Both the position numbers and the translations under genes were made by a program. A model generated the notes under the pieces. It saw nothing but the letters and a program-made list of their open reading frames with translations, did not search any database and was not told where the DNA came from. Positions 1-6,150 of a DNA stretch of 7,038 bases are shown piece by piece. The stretch is from Sphingomonas bacterium. Its GTDB lineage: Bacteria; Pseudomonadota; Alphaproteobacteria; Sphingomonadales; Sphingomonadaceae. The DNA lies in the NCBI RefSeq assembly GCF_903643065.1, contig NZ_CAHJWX010000092.1, positions 1 to 7,038 on the forward strand. The letters are read 5' to 3'. Position 1 is the first letter of the stretch, and the number at the start of each line of letters is the position of its first letter.

Positions 1-105
1 ACCGCCGCCGCGCGGCGCGGAGGCGGATTGCAGCGTCATCGCCGGCGCCGCGCTCGCCGCCAGCAGGGTCGCGGCGCTCACCGCCGCCATCAGGATCCGT
101 CGCAT
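1..105 (-). CDS. Exported protein of unknown function, N-terminal part only
   Basis: The reverse strand reads ATG at 105 and stays open for 35 codons to the window edge, so only the N-terminus is visible. The start is supported by a good Shine-Dalgarno, AAGGAGAA, four bases before the ATG. The first residues (MRRILMAAVSAATLLAAS) have two arginines, a hydrophobic core and an Ala-rich stretch ending near AAPA, so this looks like a Sec signal peptide with cleavage around residue 22. It begins 22 bases after the stop of the S10 peptidase gene and is probably co-transcribed with it. The visible part is nearly all signal peptide plus a low-complexity Ser/Ala/Gly stretch, so no function can be assigned. 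Export is inferred with fair confidence. Confidence 0.7.
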   Translation of the reverse strand, partial: MRRILMAAVSAATLLAASAAPAMTLQSASAPRGGG

Positions 106-127
106 GGTGTTCTCCTTGGGTTCGCGA

Positions 128-1735
128 TCATCGGCTCGCCGGGCGGTTCTGGGCGGCGGCGGCGACCGTGGTGTCGTAGAAGGTGGACAGGTCAGCGTGA
201 AGCTGGTGCAACGCATCGGGGTTCAGATAGATCATGTGACCCGACGGATAATAGCGGAATGAGACGTTGCCGCGCAGCTTCTTGTCGAGCATCATATGCG
301 CGATGTCATATTCGGTGGCGAAGAACGGGGTCGCCATGTCGTACCAGCCGTTGAGCGACAGCACCTTGAGATAGGGGTTGGTGCGGATCGCGGCGGCGAG
401 GTCGACCGCCACGTCGGGATTGTTCATCGGATAGCCGCTGTTGGGCGCCTTGTGCTTCCAGTTCCAGTCGAAATCCTTCAGCCCATAGGCGGCGATCCGG
501 TAGGGGATGCCCGACTTGTACTTGAGCTCGCGCTGGACATAATCGCTGAAGGTGGTGACGAACGCGCCGGAAATGGCGGTGTCCGACGCGTCGAACTCGG
601 GGCTCTCGCCGGCCGAGTCGCTGTCGGTGCCGGTGTAGCGGCTGTCGAACCGGCCGACCGTTAGCGCTTGGTCGCGCAACAGCTCCTTCTGAAAGCGGTT
701 GAGGTCGACGCGCAGGTTGGCGCGCTTGATGAAGGTGGCGGACAGGCCGGTATAGGCCGCCATCTGGTTGGCGATCGCGTCGGCCTCCGCGTCGGGCAGG
801 TCCTGGCCCTTGGCGAGCGCCTGCGCATAGGGGCCGGCGGCGAAGGCGCGGACCTGGGCCAGGAAGCCGGGCAGGTCGGCGGGCTTGCTGGCGAGCTTGT
901 CGTGATACCAGGCGGTGGCGGCGAAGCTCGGCAGGTAGCTGACATAACCCTGGTCGTAGCCCGCCTGCTCGATGCCGTAATTGAGGATCGACGACAGCAG
1001 GACGACGCCGTTGAGCGCGAACCCGCGATCCTGGAGCTGGTAGGCGAGGGCGGCGGAGCGGGTGGTGCCATAGCTTTCGCCGAACAGGAATTTGGGGCTG
1101 GTCCAGCGGCTGTTCTTGGTCGTCCAGCGGATGATCGCCTTGGCGAACGCGTCCGCGTCCTCGTCGACGCCCCAGAAATCCTTGCCCTTCGCGTCGCCGA
1201 GCGGACGCGAATAGCCCGCGCCCACCATGTCGATGAAGACGAGGTCGGTCTTGTCGAGCAGCGTGTCGGGGTTGGGGCCGAAGCCATAGGGGGCGGGGCG
1301 GATATATTCGGGGTTGGCGGTCTTGACGCGCACGGGCGCGAACGAGCCCATGTGCAGCCACACCGAGGACGAGCCCGGGCCGCCATTGTAAAAGAAGGTC
1401 ACCGGCCGCGTGCCGGGCGCGGCGCCGTCCAGCGTGTAGGCGACGTAGAAGACGCTGGCGGTGGGCTTCGCATCCTCGTCCTGGATCGTCACGGTGCCGG
1501 CGGTGGCGTGATAGGCGAGCGTGCGGCCCTGCGCCGCGACGCTGTGCGCGGTGACGCTCTCCTCTTCCTTGACGGGCACCAGCGGCCATTCGTCGGCGAG
1601 CTGCCTAGCGACGCGCTCGGCATATTTGTCGGCGGGTGAGCCGGGCTTGGCATCGCCCGGCTTGGGCGCGTCCTGCGCAACGGCGGGAGCGGCGAGGAGA
1701 AAGGCGAGGGGGAGAATGGAGGCGATGCGGGTCAA
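128..1735 (-). CDS. Secreted peptidase S10 (serine carboxypeptidase family)
   Basis: A 535-residue protein of the S10 serine carboxypeptidase family (alpha/beta-hydrolase fold), which removes C-terminal residues from peptides. Residues 1-20 form a signal peptide ending AVA, with probable cleavage before Gln21, so the enzyme should act in the periplasm or outside the cell. The oxyanion-region motif NGGPGSSS is at 117-124. The nucleophile Ser221 lies in GESYGT (219-224), the catalytic Asp466 in NGWYDMATP and the catalytic His500 in SGHMIY. All three triad residues and the usual spacing are present, so the enzyme should be active. The start codon is TTG: no ATG or GTG lies in frame between it and the previous gene's stop, AGGA sits 8 bases upstream, and this start gives a well-formed signal peptide. 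It follows the SnoaL-like gene by 28 bases and precedes another exported protein by 22, which suggests an operon. The substrate is unknown. Confidence 0.93.
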   Translation of the reverse strand: MTRIASILPLAFLLAAPAVAQDAPKPGDAKPGSPADKYAERVARQLADEWPLVPVKEEESVTAHSVAAQGRTLAYHATAGTVTIQDEDAKPTASVFYVAYTLDGAAPGTRPVTFFYNGGPGSSSVWLHMGSFAPVRVKTANPEYIRPAPYGFGPNPDTLLDKTDLVFIDMVGAGYSRPLGDAKGKDFWGVDEDADAFAKAIIRWTTKNSRWTSPKFLFGESYGTTRSAALAYQLQDRGFALNGVVLLSSILNYGIEQAGYDQGYVSYLPSFAATAWYHDKLASKPADLPGFLAQVRAFAAGPYAQALAKGQDLPDAEADAIANQMAAYTGLSATFIKRANLRVDLNRFQKELLRDQALTVGRFDSRYTGTDSDSAGESPEFDASDTAISGAFVTTFSDYVQRELKYKSGIPYRIAAYGLKDFDWNWKHKAPNSGYPMNNPDVAVDLAAAIRTNPYLKVLSLNGWYDMATPFFATEYDIAHMMLDKKLRGNVSFRYYPSGHMIYLNPDALHQLHADLSTFYDTTVAAAAQNRPASR

Positions 1736-1743
1736 GCGGGTCT

Positions 1744-1747
1744 TCCT
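1744..1747 (-). promoter_or_regulatory. Ribosome binding site that decides the TTG start of the S10 peptidase
   Basis: The reverse strand reads AGGA here, within CCAGGAAGA, eight bases before the TTG at 1735. It supports translation from that unusual start codon. It lies inside the short gap after the SnoaL-like gene's stop codon. Confidence 0.6.
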
Positions 1748-1763
1748 GGCAAGGGAGGGCGGG

Positions 1764-2252
1764 TCAGTCGCGTTCGTCCATGATCTGTTCGTCGACGATC
1801 AGCCAGCGACCGCCCCGCTTGGCCATTACATACAGGATGTGCGACTTGCGCAAGCCCACCGCCGATCCGTCCTGGCGGGTCTGCCCCTCGCTCGCCTCCT
1901 CGCTCCAGGCCGAGGCGGTGGTGGGCGACAGCAGCCGCACGTCGGTGATCGCCGGCGCGGTGACGGTCCGGGCGGAGCGGAACCGGGCGCGGGTGAACAG
2001 CCGGGCGAGAAACGTCTCGACCGCCGGTTCGCCGACCAGCCGGACGCCGAACGGGTTCTGCCAGCGAATGTCGGGCGCATAGACCCGACGTGACACGGTC
2101 GCGTCATAATCCTGGTACATCCGGTTCTCCGCGACCAGCACCGATCGCACCGCCGCCGTTGCCGCGTCGGGCGGCGGGGCCGCGGCGAGCAGCGCCGGCA
2201 CGGCGGCGACGAGTGTGGACATGAGGCGCGACGACCGGAGCTTCACGTTCAT
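1764..2252 (-). CDS. SnoaL/DUF4440-like (NTF2-fold) small exported protein
   Basis: This 162-residue protein resembles the SnoaL/DUF4440 group of NTF2-fold proteins. The evidence is an N-terminal helix with AENRMYQDYD (41-50), a strand-turn with YAPDIRWQNPFG (58-69) and a closing strand with RGGRWLIVDEQIMDE (146-160). Members range from small enzymes to ligand-binding proteins, so no reaction is assigned. I chose the ATG at 2252 because it gives a signal-like N-terminus with Lys and Arg before a hydrophobic core (STLVAAVPALLAAA). An ATG at 2222 would lack the positive charges. The frame stays open to 2417, but that would run through the divergent promoter region. Neither internal start has a convincing Shine-Dalgarno, so the exact start is uncertain. 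It is the first gene of a probable three-gene leftward operon with the S10 peptidase, and it is divergent from phoD. The family call is by fold-level resemblance only. Confidence 0.65.
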   Translation of the reverse strand: MNVKLRSSRLMSTLVAAVPALLAAAPPPDAATAAVRSVLVAENRMYQDYDATVSRRVYAPDIRWQNPFGVRLVGEPAVETFLARLFTRARFRSARTVTAPAITDVRLLSPTTASAWSEEASEGQTRQDGSAVGLRKSHILYVMAKRGGRWLIVDEQIMDERD

Positions 2253-2259
2253 CAACCCA

Positions 2260-2288
2260 TTGAGATATGAAATATCGTGCGCTAGGCC
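2260..2288 (+). promoter_or_regulatory. Putative promoter of phoD
   Basis: TTGAGAT (2260-2266) and GCTAGGCC (2281-2288) are separated by 14 bases. This resembles the alphaproteobacterial (Caulobacter) housekeeping pattern TTGACGS-N10-14-GCTANAWC, with deviations at both ends. Transcription would start near 2295, leaving a leader of about 50 bases before the phoD ATG at 2344. A nearly identical arrangement lies upstream of the TonB receptor gene. This is inferred from consensus and position only. Confidence 0.5.
2264..2276. promoter_or_regulatory. Putative operator, copy A (GATAT-N3-ATATC)
   Basis: GATAT-GAA-ATATC is a perfect inverted repeat with 5-base arms and a 3-base centre. It lies between the -35 and -10 of the putative phoD promoter, where a bound repressor would block RNA polymerase. 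It is also 12 bases upstream of the divergent SnoaL-like gene's start, so it could affect both directions. The same repeat with a different centre occurs at 4035-4047. The regulator is not identifiable from this window. Confidence 0.5.
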
Positions 2289-2302
2289 GATCCCCGCGTC
2301 AA
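2279..2302 (-). promoter_or_regulatory. Possible divergent promoter for the SnoaL-like/S10 operon
   Basis: Read leftwards, TTGACGC (2302-2296) matches the alphaproteobacterial -35 consensus exactly. Nine bases later comes CCTAGCGC (2286-2279), which keeps only the CTA core of the -10 and is spaced slightly short. The CTAG would be shared with the -10 of the rightward phoD promoter. This is weak evidence, offered because the leftward operon needs a promoter here. Confidence 0.25.
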
Positions 2303-2332
2303 CGGGCCGATCGGCGACGGCCACGTCAACGG
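2297..2332. repeat. Short direct repeat CGTCAACGG, two copies in the divergent region
   Basis: CGTCAACGG occurs at 2297-2305 and again at 2324-2332, 27 bases apart start to start. On the reverse strand each copy contains TTGACG, a -35-like hexamer. The repeat could mark alternative leftward -35 elements, a regulator's direct-repeat site, or chance in GC-rich DNA. The second copy runs into the GGAG of the phoD ribosome binding site. Confidence 0.35.
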
Positions 2333-2343
2333 AGCGCACCAGC

Positions 2344-3897
2344 ATGACGGACCCTATCTTCGCGCCCTCCCGCCGCGCCGTGGTGGCGGGCGGGGCCGTG
2401 CTGCTGGGCGCGCCCACGATCCTGCGCGCGCAGCAGCTGTTCGCGGCCTATCCGTTCCGGCTGGGCGTCGCGGCGGGGGAGCCGGCGGCGGACGGCTTCG
2501 TGATCTGGACTCGGCTCGCGCCCGATCCGCTGGGCGAGCATGGCGGCATGCCGATGGGCGCGCCCGTCGCGGTCGACTGGCAGGTGGCGAGCGACGAGCG
2601 GTTTGAGATGGTGGTGGCCAAGGGCACCGCGCTCGCCCGGCCCGAGCTGGCGCATTCGGTGCACGTCGAGGTGGCGGGGCTGCTGCCCGACCGACCGTAC
2701 TTCTACCGTTTCACCGTCGGCGCCGAGCGGAGCCAGCGCGGCCGCGCGCGGACGCTGCCGCTGCCGGGCGCGGCGGTGGGCAACGTGCGCTTTGGGGTGG
2801 TCGGCTGCCAGAATTACGAGGACGGGCTGTTCACCGCCTATCGCCATATCGCGCGCGAGGACCTGCAGTTCGTCTTCCACTATGGCGACTATATCTACGA
2901 GGGCCGCGACACGCCGACGCAGACCGGTGATCGCCCGATCGTGCGTGAGCATGCCGGGCAGAAGCTGTTCGACCTCGCCGACTACCGCCGCCGCTACGCG
3001 CAATACAAGCTGGACCCGGACCTTCAGGCCTCACACGCCAGCGCCGCCTGGTTCGCGGTGTTCGACGATCACGAGGTGGAGAACAACTGGGCGGGCGACA
3101 CCGACCAGGAGAACGATCCGCCCGAGGTGTTCGCGCTACGCCGCGCGGCGGCGTTCCAGGCCTATTACGAGCATATGCCGTTCCGCATAACTAGCTTCCC
3201 CGGCCCCGGCGGGATGCGGATCCATCGCCGCGCGAAAGTGGGCACGCTGCTCGATCTCCACCTGCTCGACACGCGCCAGTTCCGCACCGACCAGCCTTGT
3301 GGCGACGATTTCAAGCCGGTCTGCGCCGCCGTCGCTGATCCCGCCGCGCGGATGATGAGCGCGGACGAGGAGCGCTGGCTGTTTGCCGCGCTGGCGGAGC
3401 GCCGCGCGCGCTGGAACGGGATCGCGCAACAGGTGATGATGATGCCGCTCGACCGGCGCACCCACGCCGAGCCCGCGTCGATCCGCAACATGGACAGCTG
3501 GGGCGGTTATGACGCGCCGCGCGAGCGGTTGTTCGGCCATCTGGCGGGGCTGGGCAACGCGGTGGTGCTGACCGGCGACGAGCATCAGAACTGGGCGGGC
3601 GAGCTGCGTACCCGGGGCGGGCAGGGCGAGGCGGTCGCGGTGGAGTTCGTCACCACCTCAATCTCGTCGGGCGGCGACGGCAACGACACGCGGCCGGGCA
3701 ATGACAGGATCATGGCGGAGAACCCGTTCCTGAAATGGACCAACGACCGGCGCGGCTACGCCACCTGCGAGGTGACGCCGGACGCCTGGACGACGCGGTT
3801 CCGCGTCGTCGAGCGGGTGACCACCCCCGGCGCGCCGGTGACCACCGCCGCGACCGCGACGGTGGAACATGGCCGCCCGGCGCTGACGCTGGCGTGA
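2344..3897 (+). CDS. phoD: PhoD-family alkaline phosphatase/phosphodiesterase with Tat signal
   Basis: A 517-residue protein of the PhoD family, phosphate-releasing enzymes of the cell envelope that hydrolyse phosphomonoesters and/or phosphodiesters using iron and calcium. The N-terminus has a twin-arginine signal: SRRAVVAGG (9-17), a hydrophobic stretch, then a likely cleavage near residue 30. This fits export of a folded metalloenzyme. Residues 35-140 look like the PhoD N-terminal beta domain. The catalytic domain follows with GVVGCQNYEDG (Cys155, a metal-ligand position in the family), HYGDYIYE (179-186), FDDHEVENNW (240-249), LDTRQFR (308-314) and LTGDEHQNW (409-417). All expected motifs are present and there is no sign of damage. 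An in-frame ATG lies further upstream at 2215. I prefer 2344 because GGAG sits 9 bases before it, the Tat signal then starts at the right place, and the putative promoter lies between the two. The shared operator suggests co-regulation with the downstream metal-uptake genes. Confidence 0.92.
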   Translation: MTDPIFAPSRRAVVAGGAVLLGAPTILRAQQLFAAYPFRLGVAAGEPAADGFVIWTRLAPDPLGEHGGMPMGAPVAVDWQVASDERFEMVVAKGTALARPELAHSVHVEVAGLLPDRPYFYRFTVGAERSQRGRARTLPLPGAAVGNVRFGVVGCQNYEDGLFTAYRHIAREDLQFVFHYGDYIYEGRDTPTQTGDRPIVREHAGQKLFDLADYRRRYAQYKLDPDLQASHASAAWFAVFDDHEVENNWAGDTDQENDPPEVFALRRAAAFQAYYEHMPFRITSFPGPGGMRIHRRAKVGTLLDLHLLDTRQFRTDQPCGDDFKPVCAAVADPAARMMSADEERWLFAALAERRARWNGIAQQVMMMPLDRRTHAEPASIRNMDSWGGYDAPRERLFGHLAGLGNAVVLTGDEHQNWAGELRTRGGQGEAVAVEFVTTSISSGGDGNDTRPGNDRIMAENPFLKWTNDRRGYATCEVTPDAWTTRFRVVERVTTPGAPVTTAATATVEHGRPALTLA

Positions 3898-4033
3898 GGG
3901 TGGTTCGAGACGAGGCCCTTCGACTGCCTTGCAGGCGTTTAAAACTGGCTCCGCCGCTCAGCCTCCTCATCACGGTTGATGGGGCGCCGACGCTCGTCTG
4001 AGCCGGCCCACCGAACCACCGTCGATCGATCAT
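3898..4033. other. Intergenic stretch with degenerate repeat-like and hairpin sequence
   Basis: No gene is visible between phoD and the receptor promoter. GTTCGAGACG (3903-3912) and CTCCTCATCACGG (3963-3975) look, from memory, like the ends of an extragenic palindromic repeat seen in sphingomonad genomes. GAGGC (3912-3916) can pair with GCCTC (3961-3965), enclosing a small hairpin, GCCT-TGC-AGGC (3926-3936), followed by GTTTAAAA. The hairpin is too weak to call a terminator with confidence, although transcription of phoD could end around here. Confidence 0.25.
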
Positions 4034-4061
4034 TGATATACCATATCGTGACGGCTAGGGC
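4034..4061 (+). promoter_or_regulatory. Putative promoter of the TonB receptor-ZIP transporter pair
   Basis: TTGATAT (4034-4040) and GCTAGGGC (4054-4061) are 13 bases apart, again like the TTGACGS-N10-14-GCTANAWC pattern. Transcription would start near 4068, about 20 bases before the receptor ATG and just ahead of its GGAG. It shares CATTGA, the inverted repeat, CGTG and GCTAGG, in that order, with the phoD promoter. Confidence 0.55.
4035..4047. promoter_or_regulatory. Putative operator, copy B (GATAT-N3-ATATC)
   Basis: GATAT-ACC-ATATC is a perfect inverted repeat with the same arms and centre length as the copy at 2264-2276. It occupies the spacer of the putative receptor promoter. A metal-responsive repressor such as a Fur/Zur-family protein would suit the gene it precedes. 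However, the arms are shorter than the Zur boxes I know, so the regulator is left unnamed. Confidence 0.55.
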
Positions 4062-4088
4062 GGCGAGCCGAATCGGAGCAGGTGATCG

Positions 4089-6125
4089 ATGTTGAAGTTC
4101 CTCGCAGGCGCGAGCGCGCTGGCGCTGGCCGTGTCCCCCGCCGCCGCGCAGACCGCCACGCCGGCGTCCGGCACGGACCCGCAGCGGCCGGCCATCTCTC
4201 CGGACGGGGCGACGCCGGCGTCGGGCGCGGATGTGATCGTCACCGCCAACCCGTTCGGCACCGAGACGCCGACCATCGTCGCCAAGGTCAACCGTGACGC
4301 GATCCTCAAGACCGGCGGCGACAGCATCAGCGACGCGCTGGCGGGCGTGCCGGGCATTTCCGACACCTCGTTCGCGCCGGGCGCCAACCGGCCGATCATC
4401 CGGGGCCAGGACGCCGCGCGCGTCCGCGTGCTGGAGAACGGCGCGAGCAGCTCCGACGTGTCGGACGTCGGCCCCGATCACGGCATCCCCGTCGACCCGC
4501 TGTCGGCCCAGTCGATCGAGGTGGTGCGCGGCGCCGCGACGCTGCGCTATGGCAGCCAGGCGATCGGCGGCGTCGTCAACATCATCAACAACCGCGTGCC
4601 GTCGGTGTTGCCGACCCGGCCCTTCAACGCCGAGGCGTCCGGCTCGTTCGGCACTGTCAACAATGCCGGCGAAGGCACGTTGCTGGCCGATGGGCGCGCC
4701 GGCAACATCGCGCTCCACGCCGACGGCTTCTATCGCTATACCGATGATTACGACACGCCGCTGGGCACGCAGCAGAACTCGTTCTTCCGCGGCCATGGCG
4801 AGACGGGCGGCGCGACCGTGTTCTTCGGGCCGGACAACAAGAGCCGGGTCGGCGCCGCGATCGAGCAGTACAACTCGCGCTACGGCATCCCCAGCGACGA
4901 CACCTATCTGAAGCTGCGCCAGACCAAATATGTCGAGCGGTCGTCGTTCGACTTGGGGGAGGGGCTGCTCCGCTCGCTCAACGTCGACGCGAGCTATGCC
5001 AATTACAGACATACGGAGAACGAACCGGACGGCACCGTCGACACGACGTTCCGCAACAAGGAGTTCGACGGGCGCGGCGAGCTGTTGTTCGGGCCGCTCG
5101 GCGCGATCCAGAACTCGGCGGTGGGCGTCGAGATTCAACATCGCAACTTCTCGGCCGTCGGCGAGGACGCGAGCTATCTGTTCCCGACCAAGACCGACAC
5201 GCAGGCCGGCTATCTGTTCACCGACACGCCGGTCGGCGACGCGTTCCACCTTCAGGTCGCGGGCCGCGTCGAGCACATCCGCGTCACCGGCACTCCCGCC
5301 TCCGACGTGCCGACGCGACGCAACTACACGCCGCTCAGCGGCTCGATCGGCGCGTTATACGACTTCAGCGGGGCGGTGAAGCTGGGGGCGACCTTCTCGT
5401 CCACCGGCCGCGCGCCATTGATCACCGAATTGTTCGCGCGCGGCGGCCATGACGGGCCGAACACGTTCGAGACGGGCGACCCCACCCTCAAGATCGAGCG
5501 CTCCAACTCGCTGGAGGGCACGCTGCGGGTGACGCGGGACCGGTTGCGGTTCGAGGGCAGCCTCTACAGCTCGTGGTTCAGCAACTACATCTATGGCGAC
5601 CTGACCGGCCGCACCTGCGACGACGACGGCAACTGCGTCGTGGGCGACGCCAATGAGCTGCGCGAGCTGAACTACCGCCAGCAGGGCGCCTGGTTCCGGG
5701 GCGTGGAGGCGGACGCGCATTATGCGGTATTCAAGCGCGACGAGACGCGCGTCGAGCTGCATGGACTCGCCGACTACACCCGCGCGACGTTCGACCACGA
5801 TCGCGGCAACGTGCCCCGTATCCCGCCCTACCGCGTCGGCGGCGGGCTGGACCTTGTCAGCCGGCGCCTCGACGCGGGCGCGATGTTCACGCACGCGGGC
5901 CGGCAGAACGAATATGGCGCGTTCGACACACGGACGCCCGGCTACAACCAGCTGACCGCGCAGGCGACGCTGCGGCCGTTCGCGTCGCATCCCGGCATCG
6001 AGCTGGCCGTCGTCGGCCAGAACCTGACGGACGACGTGCAGCGCAACGCCGCCGCGCTCAACAAGGACAGCGTCGTCCTGCCCGGACGCAACGTCCGCTT
6101 CGTGCTGCGCGTCGCGACGTTCTGA
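4089..6125 (+). CDS. TonB-dependent outer-membrane receptor, ZnuD-like
   Basis: A 678-residue TonB-dependent receptor, an outer-membrane beta-barrel that imports a scarce ligand using TonB-ExbBD energy. The signal peptide is 1-20, with cleavage after AAA. A short linker repeats ATPASG (23-28 as part of TATPASG, and 41-46), then the TonB box DVIVTAN (48-54). The plug covers about 60-170, with PIIRGQDAARVRVLENG (102-118), GPDHGIPVDPLSAQSIEVVRG (128-148) and GGVVNIINNRVP (160-171). The barrel follows and ends in Phe678, the usual C-terminal assembly signal. The GPDH...VDPLSAQ plug segment and ELFARGGHDGPNTFETGDPTL (447-467) resemble the zinc receptor ZnuD group. The zinc assignment is further supported by the ZIP transporter gene 25 bases downstream. 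No His-rich loop is visible. A loop with Cys510 and Cys516 around Asp residues may be disulfide-linked. The start has GGAG 10 bases upstream. The metal is inferred; TonB receptor identity is firm. Confidence 0.93.
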   Translation: MLKFLAGASALALAVSPAAAQTATPASGTDPQRPAISPDGATPASGADVIVTANPFGTETPTIVAKVNRDAILKTGGDSISDALAGVPGISDTSFAPGANRPIIRGQDAARVRVLENGASSSDVSDVGPDHGIPVDPLSAQSIEVVRGAATLRYGSQAIGGVVNIINNRVPSVLPTRPFNAEASGSFGTVNNAGEGTLLADGRAGNIALHADGFYRYTDDYDTPLGTQQNSFFRGHGETGGATVFFGPDNKSRVGAAIEQYNSRYGIPSDDTYLKLRQTKYVERSSFDLGEGLLRSLNVDASYANYRHTENEPDGTVDTTFRNKEFDGRGELLFGPLGAIQNSAVGVEIQHRNFSAVGEDASYLFPTKTDTQAGYLFTDTPVGDAFHLQVAGRVEHIRVTGTPASDVPTRRNYTPLSGSIGALYDFSGAVKLGATFSSTGRAPLITELFARGGHDGPNTFETGDPTLKIERSNSLEGTLRVTRDRLRFEGSLYSSWFSNYIYGDLTGRTCDDDGNCVVGDANELRELNYRQQGAWFRGVEADAHYAVFKRDETRVELHGLADYTRATFDHDRGNVPRIPPYRVGGGLDLVSRRLDAGAMFTHAGRQNEYGAFDTRTPGYNQLTAQATLRPFASHPGIELAVVGQNLTDDVQRNAAALNKDSVVLPGRNVRFVLRVATF

Positions 6126-6138
6126 GCGGGCCGGGACC

Positions 6139-6143
6139 AAGGG
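6139..6143 (+). promoter_or_regulatory. Ribosome binding site that decides the GTG start of the ZIP gene
   Basis: AAGGG lies seven bases before the GTG at 6151, which favours that start over the in-frame ATG at 6172. It sits in the 25-base gap after the receptor stop, consistent with translation from a shared transcript. Confidence 0.5.
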
Positions 6144-6150
6144 TCGGGCG

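Noticed and set aside
2215..2343. Upstream ATG at 2215 giving a 43-residue longer PhoD
   Set aside because: It would place the start upstream of the putative promoter and put extra residues ahead of a well-formed Tat signal. The ATG at 2344 has a ribosome binding site.
2253..2417. Longer SnoaL-like protein starting at 2417
   Set aside because: The extension would overlap phoD and its regulatory region, and the predicted signal peptide would become internal.
4035..4047. Calling the inverted repeat a Zur box
   Set aside because: Zinc uptake context would fit, but the 5-base arms and GATAT sequence do not clearly match the Zur consensus sequences I know, and the copy at phoD has no obvious zinc link.
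3939..5276. 445-codon open frame on the minus strand, antisense to the TonB receptor; similar long frames at 668-1639 (+) and 5355-6755 (-)
   Set aside because: They lie opposite genes with clear family motifs, have Arg/Ala/Val-rich compositions without recognisable domains, and are expected where third-position GC is very high and stops are rare on the other strand.
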